DNA of 64,000 bases from Girardia tigrina (taxonomy: Eukaryota > Platyhelminthes > Tricladida > Dugesiidae). The stretch spans positions 1 through 64,000 of the forward strand of contig MQRK01222231.1 of the NCBI GenBank assembly GCA_001938485.1, read 5' to 3'. This document shows positions 36,687 through 46,569 of this stretch, piece after piece. The notes under the pieces are model-generated. The model searched no databases, was not told where the DNA came from, and was given only the letters and a program-made list of their open reading frames with translations. The translations under genes and the position numbers were made by a program. Numbering within the stretch: position 1 is the stretch's first letter; the number at the start of each line of letters is the position of its first letter.

Positions 36687-37798
36687 TCTGAGAATATAGT
36701 TTTCATACGTTTTGTTTCTTTGTTTATATCTAAACCTTTCCTTTTTCTTCCTCCACCACCTTGATCCATTACTGAAACGGTCTCACAAAGCGATAAGCAC
36801 CTCCTCGTCGGGAATCTCTTTAATAATGGTTTGTTGAGACTGTATGACAACTGATGTTTCAACCACTTGTCTGCCTCCATCTTGCTGGTCTTTGATGCCT
36901 TTGCCATTTTTAATACGCTTCCGAAACCAGCTGGGTCTTCGGGGTTGAAGCATATCTTTTCCATCAACACAACAGTTGCACTTAATATTCAATGATAGAT
37001 TAGGAAATGAAGACCATAATGAACTTTTATATAATAATTCAATTACCGTTTATATTTATTTTTTAATATTAGCATCATTTTCAATGACATCTAATGCCTT
37101 TTTCGTACCATATGATATAGATCCACTCACAACTTCTGGAACAATAAAACTGGCAAGCCATTGAAAGAATGGTATTAAAGCAGCCCATACGAAACCATCG
37201 CCGTCTGGATTTCTTTGCTGATATTTTTTCTTTTTCTTTATTTCATGTAATACTTTTGCACCAAAATAATTTGTATTTGATTTTGTAGGTGGTGTAGTAA
37301 ATCTTTGATTAAGAGTATGTAGTTTTGTTTTTAATGCCCTTGCCTTGAACATTTTTAGCAATGTATCTTGATACTTCTTCAAAGATCTTTTGTAGTTGCC
37401 AATTTTTACATTGCCAGTCATAATATTCATCAGAACCTCAAGGAAATCATTCTGTACAAATGCTGGGAACTTATATAATAGATCCCATCTATTTGTTCCG
37501 CTTTTTAATAATGTTTCAAAATATGGAATACTTCTAGTAATGTGCATCATCATCAAACAAATCTAACTGTCATATATACTGTTTATAGTAGTCTCCATGT
37601 CTGTGGTATTTTATCAAAGTATTTTCGTGCAGCCATTACTTTTGCTATAGTTCCATAGATAGACCTTTGATTATTTGGTTGCTCTAAAGAATATTTATTT
37701 GATTTCTTTACATTTAACTCCTTCGATGTCGTTTCAGAAACCCTTTTTGGTTTGATTTTTACATATACTTTGGTAAAATTTATAATTAATATATTCAC
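36683..37798 (-). pseudogene. Polinton minor structural protein remains
   Basis: Upstream of the capsid block on the minus strand. The segment 37056-37556 (166 codons) has a basic region followed by a hydrophobic, Gly-rich C-terminal stretch (WLASFIVPEVVSGSIS), as in small structural proteins coded beside Polinton capsids. Segments 36683-36970 and 37583-37798 are shorter and very basic (GGGGRKRKG, KIKPKRVS). Exact family assignment is uncertain. Confidence 0.5.
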
Positions 37799-38639
37799 AT
37801 CAACACCAGCGTAACATCATTCACACACATTCAACACAACATGATAACCTCAACTATTAATGATCACATAACCATCACATTACAGGGTTCATCTGGGGAA
37901 TCTCACTTACAAATTGCACCCATCTCACGAATCAACGACGTCATAACAATTTTATCACATACTCACGGTCGCCGACTCTGGTTATCTTGAAACACCAAAC
38001 TCATGCGTCCCCAGCTCACATGAATCGAGTACGGTATCCCCAACCAGGCACACATAACTGTCAATGACATTTTACCTGGGGGGGGGTGAATGACACCCCG
38101 ACACAAGGGCAAGATATCAACGCTATTTCATTGCCACCCATACTGCCGCCATATTTTTTGGACAAAGGTGGAACACCACAGGGTTGGTTAAGAATTGAAA
38201 ATAAGAAAAAATTGAAACGTGCCCACCTCTAATTTTCCACACATTGTACATGTTTTAACATAAATTATTTATAACATCAATAACATGTAAAACTATTTAT
38301 TAACGTACAAATCTTGATAATAATATTACAAGTGAGCCTGTTAGAATGCTACTCACAAGTAAAACATTCCTCTGTTTATTTCTCAATTCAGTTTTAATGT
38401 CTTTAATGCATATGGTTCGCACAAGATGTTCTATGTAATCTTCTTTGGTCAAAGGTTGATAACGTCATATTTCATTAAGGAATTGTATGCAATCAATTTT
38501 ACCATTACATATTTCATTAGTAAGACATTTAATTTCTGCTTCTAAGTCAATTTTAACCTAAAGATTATTCTGTGTTTGTTTATAAAGTTAAAACTAATTT
38601 AGAACAAGATTTATTAACACAAAATACAATTTTTATCAA

Positions 38640-39010
38640 CAACTTTTAATAATCCTCAAGTTTCCTAATATCATCTTCATTGTCTAAATTCAAAAATCGC
38701 CTAATATCTTCCTTTGTAAACACCTCATCAAGATAATTGCACACACAAGGACCTTTTTTGTTTGAATCGTCCTTTTGTTCAATTTCATTCTCTGAAATAG
38801 CTTAAAATCTATTTATTTGTTCTCTTTCATCCTCATTGTCTGAATTCAAGAGTGGTGTAACTTATTCACGTTTTGCTACCTCATCAAGATAATCGCATAC
38901 ACAAAGCCCTTCTTGAATTGAAGTGTATATTTGCTCACTTTCATCCTCATTTTCTTTAATAATCGTGTCTATTCGTGGTTCAACCACAAAAATTGTAGTA
39001 TTGTCCATAG
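38640..39010 (-). pseudogene. Polinton right-half reading frame with a tandem repeat
   Basis: A minus-strand coding-like stretch near the right end of the Polinton, containing two copies of a CVC-(D/N)-YLDEV motif about 158 bp apart (38723-38750 and 38880-38907), each with an acidic DNEDE-type segment beside it. The function is unknown and it is broken. The flanking 37800-38640 part holds no recognised gene. Confidence 0.45.
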
Positions 39011-39439
39011 TTTAAAGGACTGTATATCACGATTTTGTTTATATTATTGTTGTTAACATATTGTAAATACTATAAAAATAAAAACAAGGTGTACAATTTG
39101 GAAGTTATGAGGTTACGGTAACCAAGGTTCTTTTGATGGTTGATGCCTAGGCTGGGGAGCATTAAGCGATTCATTAGGTATTGTTTGATGATAAACAACA
39201 TACTTATATCACAGGGGTTTCATATATATACGAAAAAAAGGCACTAGGCACCGATTTTTTAGCACTTTTTTGAGAATTTCAGAAATGTTCGAAACAATTG
39301 ATTTATCAGCCCTTTTTCGAAAATTTTGATGTGGAATCTGAAGGTACGTGTATGGGTTTCTTCCTAGGGTTTCAAGTGCATCAGTACTTTTTTGATATTC
39401 TGCTTCCTTGTACTTCTGCCTAGGCCTAAAATCGATGGG

Positions 39440-40009
39440 TATTTTGTGTAAATTTACACATTATTTGAATTATATGGAAAAGTGATCAATATATGAAATT
39501 TCTACTAGTAATTGCATATTAAGACAGAGAATAAATATGTGCATCAAACACATGATATCGATTTTTGACACTAGTACTTTTAAAAAATTTATTGTTTTGA
39601 TTTTTGCACTTTTGAAAATGTGCAGCTTGAAAACCACTGTGCTGCAAAATGTGCACTATCGATTATCACTTTAAAAATATCGATGAGCACATCTGAGCAC
39701 TGTGCAGCGATCGATTAGCACGTTTTTCTACGGTTGCTATAGAAATGGTTACTGTGGCCATGGATACGGTAACCGTTACCATGGTTACAACCGCCTTGAA
39801 TCACTGCATCCGTTGCTAATGAAAAACTTCCCTTGGTTACCGTTGTTATGGTAGCTAAGACCTTGGTTACCATTACCAAGTGAACCGGAACCGTTACTAG
39901 GGTGATCACGACCGTTGCTACCTAGGCTAGGATGATCGGAACGGTTGCCATGGCAACGGGCTATCCCACCCCCTCCGGGGGGTGGAGTAAATTCGCATTT
40001 CCCCCTACT
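39440..40009 (-). repeat. Polinton right inverted terminal repeat
   Basis: Inverted match to 31867-32475. It contains GTTGCCATGGCAAC at 39944-39957 and GTTACCATGGTTAC at 39775-39788. The duplication TAAAGA follows at 40010-40015, and the acceptor of exon 6 lies 172 bases further on. Confidence 0.85.
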
Positions 40010-40187
40010 TAAAGACCTTGAAATCTGAATTTTATTAATAAGGTTATTAGGGATTTTTATTTCTTTATCAATGAAAATAAATTGATTTCTTCAATACTTA
40101 TTTAACCATGCTTGTAGCAATACATGTTTATAATAACCACACTTTTGACTTTTATATTTTTTATTCTTAATTTTAGTTTTATTGCAG

Positions 40188-40457
40188 TTGAAACAGTACA
40201 TACAGTCGTTGAACCAGATGTTGATATATTTTTGACTTATGAAAGTAAAAGAGATATTTGGTGTACAACAGATCCTAAAGAAGCAGAAAACCAATTTCCA
40301 AATTTAGCTTTTGCGGGTGTTTCTGAACCTTATTACGTTCAGATAACTAATAGGCATATGCAAATATGTAAAGATGAAAGTATTTGCGTAAGAGCTATAT
40401 GTTTTGGTTGTTCAGATCCACAATTAACATTTACTCGGAAATGTTATTTGCCTCATC
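40188..40457 (+). CDS. Exon 6 seen: 4-Cys extracellular module (copy 6)
   Basis: Internal exon, 270 nt (90 codons), phase 1 at both ends. The acceptor is TTTTATTGCAG ending at 40187; the earlier TTTTAG at 40176 would give phase 2 and a wrong frame. The donor is GTAAAA at 40458. The module reads VHTVVEPDVDIFL, IWC (Cys 1), TTDPKEAEN, a longer middle with an extra Cys (MQICKDESIC), then AICFGCSD (Cys 2 and Cys 3, with Ser instead of Gly) and RKCYLPHR (Cys 4, closing Arg instead of Gly). It has no N-glycosylation sequon, unlike most copies. It is followed by a 51-bp intron. Confidence 0.8.
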
Positions 40458-40508
40458 GTAAAAATATTTTGCAACACTAAAAACTAATTTATTTATTAAA
40501 CATTCAAG

Positions 40509-40781
40509 CATATCCAATTCAAGTCAATATAGTACCTCATGACACAACTTTATTTTACATGAATCCACATACAATACAATGTTTCTATGACCCCTACTTT
40601 GCTACACATCAAGAGATTGAATATGTAATACCTTCTTTGACTGAAAATTTTCATTATACCAAAGGTCCAAATTTAACAATTCAAATTGTTCATTCGATCT
40701 ATTTACTGAATTACAGCGTTTGTGTATACTGTGGATATAATTATAAATACATGAATGTATCAATGTGTTATCAATTAACAG
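40509..40781 (+). CDS. Exon 7 seen: 4-Cys extracellular module (copy 7)
   Basis: Internal exon, 273 nt (91 codons), phase 1 at both ends. Acceptor CATTCAAG ends at 40508 and donor GTATGA starts at 40782. The module reads IQVNIVPHDTTLFY, TIQC (Cys 1), FYDPYFAT, a middle with NLT, then YSVCVYCGYN (Cys 2, Cys 3 and Gly) and SMCYQLTG (Cys 4 and split Gly). The intron before it is only 51 bp and contains an in-frame stop, so it is a real intron and not read-through. This is the only short intron in the visible gene. Confidence 0.8.
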
Positions 40782-41540
40782 GTATGAAGATAAACTTTAG
40801 AATGGTGTTAAACCAAATATTTGTACAAAGTTATGATGTTATCTGAATAATCCTTCTCTTACGAGAAGTTATTACCCGAACGCTCGTTCCGCTTATTACG
40901 TTTAAAGGAGCTCATTAAGGACTACCATCTGTATTTACTACCATAAACAATCGTTTGATACGATTCATTTTTTTCCTATGATAAAGACATTATCTAATGT
41001 ATAACCATTGAGTCGAAAAATATTTAGTTTTAATGTATAACATATTATCTCAATTACGCTAGTCTTCTTCGGTGTAATGTTCAAGCTAGTCAGAATATTT
41101 GTATTGTATTTAGATCAATTGCTTATACAACCTAACTGCACAGTTTAATTGTACATGACCTGGCTTTTCAACAGGTTGTCTTAGCATTTCTGTGAACCAT
41201 GTACGATTTGTATAATAATAGCATTCGACGTCAATCTATTCAATAACTTTTTTCAGATTTTTTTCATCCTTTATCGATAGTGGCACGCTGTTGCTCCTTT
41301 ACGACAACGGCTGAAATTCGTCTGTGCTTGCAATCCGCATTATAAATTAGTAAAACAGTAATTAGTTGATGAGAAATTTACAAATGCTATGAAATGTCAT
41401 GGAGCACAACGTGAACTTTTATAAGAACTAATGAAAGTTCATTAGAATGGTTAATCTCTAAGACCAGTTTCATCAATGATAAGTACTGCTCAATATATAT
41501 TTGTCTAATACAGTTAGTCTAATATAGTTTTTCTAATACT
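40782..41540. other. Intron DNA without an identified gene
   Basis: Start of the 13.7-kb intron 7. Coding-like scraps appear near 41270-41440 (WHAVAPLRQRLKFVCACNP) but in several frames, with no family I can name. Confidence 0.35.
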
Positions 41541-41547
41541 ATTTTGT

Positions 41548-42098
41548 CTACTTTGCTTCTGGAGGGTTCAAAGATTCTCTTTTCAGATTTCCCAGTTCTT
41601 CTCCAACTGAGATCAATTTTTCAAATTTTGCCATTACACTGTCGAATTCAGCCTCGTACTCTTCACAATTTGTCCTTACTTTGTCTGTCACCTGCAGTTC
41701 TTTTAACGCTTGATTCCGCTTTCGAGTCAGTGCTCTCTTCCAAATAACATTTTTTTTTATTTTCCATCATCCCACTGATACTCCGAGTTATCTTTTTCAG
41801 CAACGCCCTGGTCGCTCCCACGACTCAACCTTAAAAGTAGATGGAGAGTGTATCCGTTGTTAAGATTTCAATCGCTAAGAGATCTACCGTCTTCCAACTA
41901 TTTCCCCTCGAAGATGACTTTTTGTTGGCCTGGTGGAATGCCTTCTTTACTCCGGATCTTCTCCATGACGTCATCGATGGTGTCGTTTGAGTTCACATCC
42001 AACGTGATTGTTTTCCATGAGTGTCTTAAGGAAAATTTGGAGGGAAAGAACTTCGCTCGGATTGGCAAAATGATACCAACAAGACAATCCTCAGCCAA
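41548..42098 (-). pseudogene. Ubiquitin-like pseudogene with a coiled-coil frame downstream
   Basis: Minus strand, no introns. Around 41935-42012 the sequence reads [20 protein letters not shown] followed by [16 protein letters not shown], which is ubiquitin from residue 11 to about 48 with substitutions. After a stop it continues LEDGRSLSD, a second stop, NLNNGYTLHLLLRLSRGS (ubiquitin residues about 50-75). The stops lie near 41898 and 41874. The upstream part ([17 protein letters not shown]) does not match the ubiquitin N-terminus. Further on, in another frame, there is an open, charged, coiled-coil-like tail (41548-41760, QALKELQVTDKVRTNCEEYE) ending in its own stop after NPPEAK. The two may come from one processed mRNA of a ubiquitin-domain protein, or from two insertions. 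Not functional ubiquitin. Confidence 0.75.
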
Positions 42099-42248
42099 AC
42101 TAACACATCATTCATCGAACCCTGAGGGGCGAGTCGCTCTGGGTGCTGGGCCGATTCTTTGAACGGGGTCACCTGTCACTCAATACTCACGAATATTTTT
42201 TATATTACTGATAAACACGACCCTAAACCTCGATTAGGGAAAAAATTC

Positions 42249-42719
42249 TTAAATTAAATTCTTTTTCCCACAAAAATTTAAATAATCAATATCAGTCATG
42301 ATAATAATCATTCTTACAAAATTCACAATCAGGGGGAGGATATTTCTCAAAACATCATACCTATGATTCTGAAGCCCGTCCACCAACACCAGAGCACCGA
42401 AACCACGCTCTGCTACCAGGAGGTTATAATCAGAGAAAGTAACTTGGATATTTAACCCTTTCGGAACGTCACACACGAATATTTGGAATACTTTCAGTTT
42501 ACAGAACACCAAAAGTCGGAATGTTGCAGTTTCACTCAAAATGTCTTCTACACAGTCTTTTTGAGAATGTTTCATGACATCCAAATTTTTATTCATTCTA
42601 CAGCAAAAAACATTTGACGCATTAGAAATTCGTCGATATAATTCCGATTGAAGAATTGATTGAAAGAAAGGAGCTGTCAATTCAAAGAACTTAATAATAC
42701 AATCCTCAGTGCGTTTCAT
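42249..42719 (-). CDS. Unassigned intact 156-codon open frame
   Basis: One of the longest uninterrupted frames in the window, from ATG at 42719 to a stop at 42249, without introns. The translation begins MKRTEDCIIKFFELTAPFFQ and is rich in Leu, Val, Phe and Cys. It reads like a folded globular protein and not low-complexity sequence (LVAERGFGALVLVDGLQ in the second half). I recognise no domain, signal peptide or membrane segment. It lies about 150 bases upstream of, and on the same strand as, the ubiquitin-like pseudogene, so it may be part of the same retrocopied transcript or an independent transposon or retrogene piece. The lack of stops over 470 bp in such AT-rich DNA is the main evidence. 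Confidence 0.4.
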   Translation of the reverse strand: MKRTEDCIIKFFELTAPFFQSILQSELYRRISNASNVFCCRMNKNLDVMKHSQKDCVEDILSETATFRLLVFCKLKVFQIFVCDVPKGLNIQVTFSDYNLLVAERGFGALVLVDGLQNHRYDVLRNILPLIVNFVRMIIIMTDIDYLNFCGKKNLI

Positions 42720-42834
42720 TTAACAACAGCTGGATACGAAATTCTAACCTTAAAAAAATTGGTTGAATATAATTATCCAATGAAATAATAGTAGAAGATC
42801 TTTTAACAATAACATTTACTATAGGAATTTAAGT

Positions 42835-42910
42835 TACATACACTCATACAGGCATATACACACAAATACACACATATATACATACATACAAACATCAAAA
42901 CACACATCAT
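42835..42910. repeat. CA/TA-rich degenerate microsatellite
   Basis: Short CACACA, CATACA and TATATA units in a row. No coding content. Confidence 0.7.
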
Positions 42911-42972
42911 TTTATGCTCATTTAACAATTTAAGGCTCTTTTAACAACAGCATCTCAGAAAAGTTAAAAAAA

Positions 42973-43420
42973 TGAATTATGAATTGGAAAGCATTTCTTC
43001 GGCGTCGGATAATAATACTGACCCAGCAATGGATGTTTCTCATGACATTCATGCTAAAAAGAAACGAAAATCGTAAGATGTTTAAACTTTTTACTTGATT
43101 TATTTCCTCATTTTTCAGTTTCTAAGAATGACAAAGATAGAATTGTATCGGCGTACAATAAAGGACAAGATTATATTCTCTTGGCTGATCAAATGAATAT
43201 TACCAAGTCAACAACCAGGGCTATAATCTACAGATATAAAAAAATATGGTCATGCAACAGTCGGAAAGCATGGCGGTCATAAAAAGCATTTAATGTCCCC
43301 GGAGGTCGGTAAGATAATCCTCACTTTCTCCAGTCTGTGATTTGACATTTTGGTCAAAGAATCAAATAGAATTCTCCATAGAACTGCTTTCAGGAAATGT
43401 CAATTTGTAAAATTTTTCAT
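42973..43420 (+). pseudogene. Tc1/IS630-type transposase N-terminal fragment
   Basis: A short frame (MNYELESISSASDNN, 42973-43080) ends in a basic KKKRKS and stop. Then KDRIVSAYNKGQDYILLADQ and MNITKSTTRAIIYRYKK (43126-43250) form a helix-turn-helix of the type found at the start of Tc1/IS630 transposases, followed in other frames by GKHGGHKKHLMSPEVGKIIL-like sequence. The plus frame 43350-43712 starts with related sequence (ESNRILHRTAFRK), but most of it (after about 43420) has no match I know. The catalytic DDE part is absent. A GTAAGA...TTTTTCAG pair between the first two pieces looks like an intron but does not restore the frame. Confidence 0.5.
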
Positions 43421-44349
43421 ATTCAGTTTCAAACAAAGAATCCATTTGAAATTTAGATATTTACTATTTTCCGATCAAAATTCAATGCACACAAAATTTT
43501 CTTTTTTTTCAAATATCCAAAATATCATCAATAAAAAGATCCAATCACGCATAACACTCCATCAATTCAAAATAGATATACTTTCATGTAATTATAATTA
43601 TTTTCCAAAAATTCGCCAAGCATTCGACATCGAAAAAAAACTGAATTTAAAAATCGATTCAAAACCACCAAGAAAATTAATCTATTTTGATCCGACTAAA
43701 CAATCGATTTAAAAAACAAATTCATTCGATATTCACACAAAGGCATAAACTATCAAATTTCGCCAAACATCAAATTTTTCTTTCTTTGCGTTCAATTATT
43801 TAATTTATTTTTTTTCAAAAACATACAATTATATCAAATATCATAGTGATTGAAAACGTAAAGTTTCATTCCGACTTTTGGATTTATTTTTCGAAATGTT
43901 TTTATTGTTTTGAAATTGAACTAAAGATATCGAATTTGAGTGTTTAAAATCAAAACCTTTAGATACATCAATTGATAAATTATTATGAGATCACAACAAT
44001 TATGAGTTAAAAACATTTGGATGATTGAATTAGTCTGGTTAATTTGAGATAAATGATTGAATAGATTTTGAGGAATCGGATATGGCTGAGGAAATGTCAT
44101 CATCATTTTCGTCATCGAAAATAACTACTACATAACTTGAATTGTTTGGAATCGTTGCCATGGAAGTAACATTAGTTATTTTTAATTTCAGGACCGTTCT
44201 CATTTCGAAATGTTTTTTTTCTTGAGCATTGATTTCATTATTGCAAGTTTTTTAAATTCCGGTCAGACAAAATCTGGTTTGCATTTTTTATATCTCAAAA
44301 AGTAAAATTTATCGCAAAACATCGCGAAACAAGTATATTTATCGGTAAT

Positions 44350-44507
44350 TGATTGTGGGCCCAGTCGAAGTGCAATTTATTAGGCAGGAAAAAATGAAGG
44401 AGTTGACAACGAACAAGAAGCGCAAATCAACAATAGAAATTCTGGTCAACAACGATGAACTTTTATATGTAACAGATTTAAAGAATTTTGTAGAAAACAG
44501 AGTGTAA
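44350..44507 (+). other. Small unassigned coding-like frame
   Basis: A 52-codon open stretch (KMKELTTNKKRKSTIEILVN) ending in a stop at about 44507. It is highly charged with a basic patch. It has no in-frame ATG at its start and no fitting splice sites for the host gene. Possibly a fragment of a retrocopy. The surrounding 43720-45110 is otherwise AT-rich intron. Confidence 0.25.
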
Positions 44508-45116
44508 AAATAAATCATCAATGTACGCTGTTAGGAATTAAAAATGCTATGAAAATTTTTCAAAGAATGTTATAATAAATATGTACAAATTAAACCGTTT
44601 ACATAATGAAATATGTAACGTTTGAAAAGATAAAATTACTAAAATTATGAAAATCAATTAAATTGCTAATAATAAATTTTTTTTGAGAGTTTTTAATATA
44701 ATATAAAAAGTAAAATGTATAATTTTTATGTAAAACAATTTTAAAAAAATTAATAAAATTAAATGAAACGATTAAATATTTTAAAATGTTATCATAATTT
44801 AAAATTGATTTATAAAAGTAATGAAAAAATCAAATATGAATATTTATAAGTATTTTTATTTATATCGGTTTAAGATATATAAAACAAATTGTTTCTCAAA
44901 AAAATAATAAGTTTGTTTAAATATTAGATTTAAACATTTTTTGTGTGGTATAATAAAAGTTTTGATATCAGAAATATCTCATCGTAATAATTCCGACGAT
45001 GTCCTAGAATCTCTAATATACGTATAGACCATATACGAACGGCACTGTTGAGCGTAGTCATATAACAATAGTGGACAGAAAAAAAATGAGAAACTGACAA
45101 AAAATGTCGTTACAAT

Positions 45117-45180
45117 GCAGGGCCTTTTTTAACATATTGACAGGGGGCACGTGCTCCCCCACTGATCAAAAATGCCCCCC
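45117..45180. repeat. hAT-like terminal repeat fragment
   Basis: CAGGGCCTTTTTTAACATAT followed by runs of C and G (GGGGGCACGTGCTCCCCC, itself palindromic). The CAGGG start and the G/C-rich block in AT-rich DNA are typical of hAT ends. No partner was identified with confidence. Confidence 0.45.
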
Positions 45181-45453
45181 CAGTTCAAAGCAAAAGTGAT
45201 AGATTGGGATGGGCAATTTTTTTAAAATCAATTTTTAAAACTACCTTTATGTTGCTTTGTGATCATAACCTGATGCTTTTGCAACAGCAGAAGATTTAAA
45301 CTTCGCTGTTCTAGCAAAAGACTGAATCACATTACATTCATTGGACCCTTCGCAACAGAAGAATCCATTATCAGCACTTCTCACAATACTATGGAATGGT
45401 ACAAGCACAGAAAAGTGAATGTTAAATGGTAAGTAAAAAATAGAAGGGACTGC

Positions 45454-45780
45454 TTGGAAGTATTTATGTTTGCACCTGCTGAAAGGAAGCGTAAAACACA
45501 TTATATGAAATATAGAGTGTGTGAAAAGTTTATGAACGTAGCTTGTAAGTTTGCTCTCAATTGCACTGTTTACTTGGCTTATGTCTGCCGTGCAGATGCA
45601 ACTGTAAAAGTGAAGGCTGTAACAGATCATCTTGAATCAATCTTCCAAAAGGCAGCAGTGCGACATGTAGATTGAAAATTGCAGTGGAAAACTCATTCCT
45701 CTCATCACCTTTGGCTGAAACGTTAGCAAAGGTACCGTGTAGAAGTTGTGGAGTTTCTTATCTCACTCGCCGTGGACGTT
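45454..45780 (+). other. Unassigned coding-like fragment
   Basis: A 73-codon open frame (MEVFMFAPAERKRKTHYMK...) continuing in other frames to about 45780. It lies between two hAT-like end fragments and is probably the inside of a decayed hAT-type or related element. No motif decides the family. Confidence 0.35.
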
Positions 45781-45832
45781 TATAATGACAGTCTGATAAG
45801 TACTCTTTCTGCAAACAGCTTGCCCTTAAGGC

Positions 45833-45935
45833 AGTGGTTTTCAACCTTTTTGTACCGGTGCCCCCCTTTTAAAAAAATTGGTGCGCCCCCTTTAAAAAGC
45901 AATTTTTGGATTTATTTTTTGTGACACCTATTCGA
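45833..45935. repeat. hAT-like terminal repeat fragment
   Basis: CAGTGGTTTTCAACCTTTTT followed by GGTGCCCCCC and GGTGCGCCCCC. CAGTGGTTCTCAACCTTTTT-type ends are characteristic of a large hAT group. It may form the right boundary of the fragment at 45454-45780, but its orientation fits a left end equally well. Confidence 0.6.
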
Positions 45936-46001
45936 TTTTTTTTGGTTTGTATTCGAAAATGATATTTTGGAAACTTCTGCCTTAAGGTATTTAACTCAAG
46001 T

Positions 46002-46208
46002 TCACAGGTCCAAAATTATTAACAGTCTTCTCGAAAATGAAGTTATATCGGGTTGGGTTTTGTGTGTAACCACGTCCGCAATACTTTTGACTTGATCAAG
46101 TTTGACGCGTTCGTTAGTGACCGGATGACCGGCACCTATATCGTACAACCAATTACACGATAAAATTTGATGTTCAGTCTGATTCGTCCAAGATGGAATT
46201 TTAATCAC
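46002..46208 (-). other. Unassigned minus-strand frame, possible retrocopy fragment
   Basis: A 68-codon frame (MIKIPSWTNQTEHQILSCNW...) with globular-looking sequence (GAGHPVTNERVKLDQVKSI). Upstream, the sequence remains coding-like past a stop to about 46250. I cannot name the family. It could be an exon or retrocopy of a host gene. Confidence 0.35.
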
Positions 46209-46569
46209 GTTACAGTCGATTTATTTGATCGCTCCGTCTTGACAGTCTTGTCTGTGATATTTAATGAGAATGAGAATTTTCGATAAACGTTTATTTATAA
46301 ACAATGTAATATCAAATTGATCCACTATGTTCCACACTAAACAGATTGGTTTCGTAATTAGAATGTGTGCATTTTGTTAATTTTTTAATTTTTACAGTAA
46401 AACAAATTCTTTAAGTTTGAATTTTTATGTTTTTTATGAATCTTGAATTTCATGAATTTTAATTTAATTTTGAATTTTTATTTTATTAATTGTTAATGTA
46501 GTTTCTGGATTTTTATTAATTTGTTAATTTAGTTCTTGAATTTTAAATATTTTTTTAATGTTATGGAGT

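Larger units (their letters stand above)
31867..40009. mobile_element. Shortened Polinton/Maverick element with long inverted ends and 6-bp target duplication
   Basis: An 8,143-bp unit bounded by TAAAGA at 31861-31866 and 40010-40015. It starts AGTAG and ends CTACT, with inverted terminal repeats of about 570-600 bp. Together with adenovirus-type protease and double-jelly-roll capsid remains on the minus strand (35020-37800), this identifies a Polinton. Typical Polintons are 15-20 kb with protein-primed DNA polymerase, integrase and ATPase genes. None of these is recognisable here, so it is a large-deletion derivative. It is a fossil, with coding breaks in most parts. The arms have diverged clearly from each other, so it is old. 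It contains an 888-bp younger insert (33339-34226) and an assembly gap at 34885-34934. It sits in intron 5 of the host gene, ending 172 bases before exon 6. Confidence 0.9.

Noticed and set aside
40171-40176. Alternative acceptor TTTTAG for exon 6
   Set aside because: It would start the exon in phase 2 and destroy the frame that encodes the module. The AG at 40186-40187 gives phase 1 as in all other exons.
43078-43120. An intron (GTAAGA to TTTTTCAG) joining two parts of the Tc1-like fragment
   Set aside because: Joining at these sites leaves the second part out of frame, so the intron is not supported.
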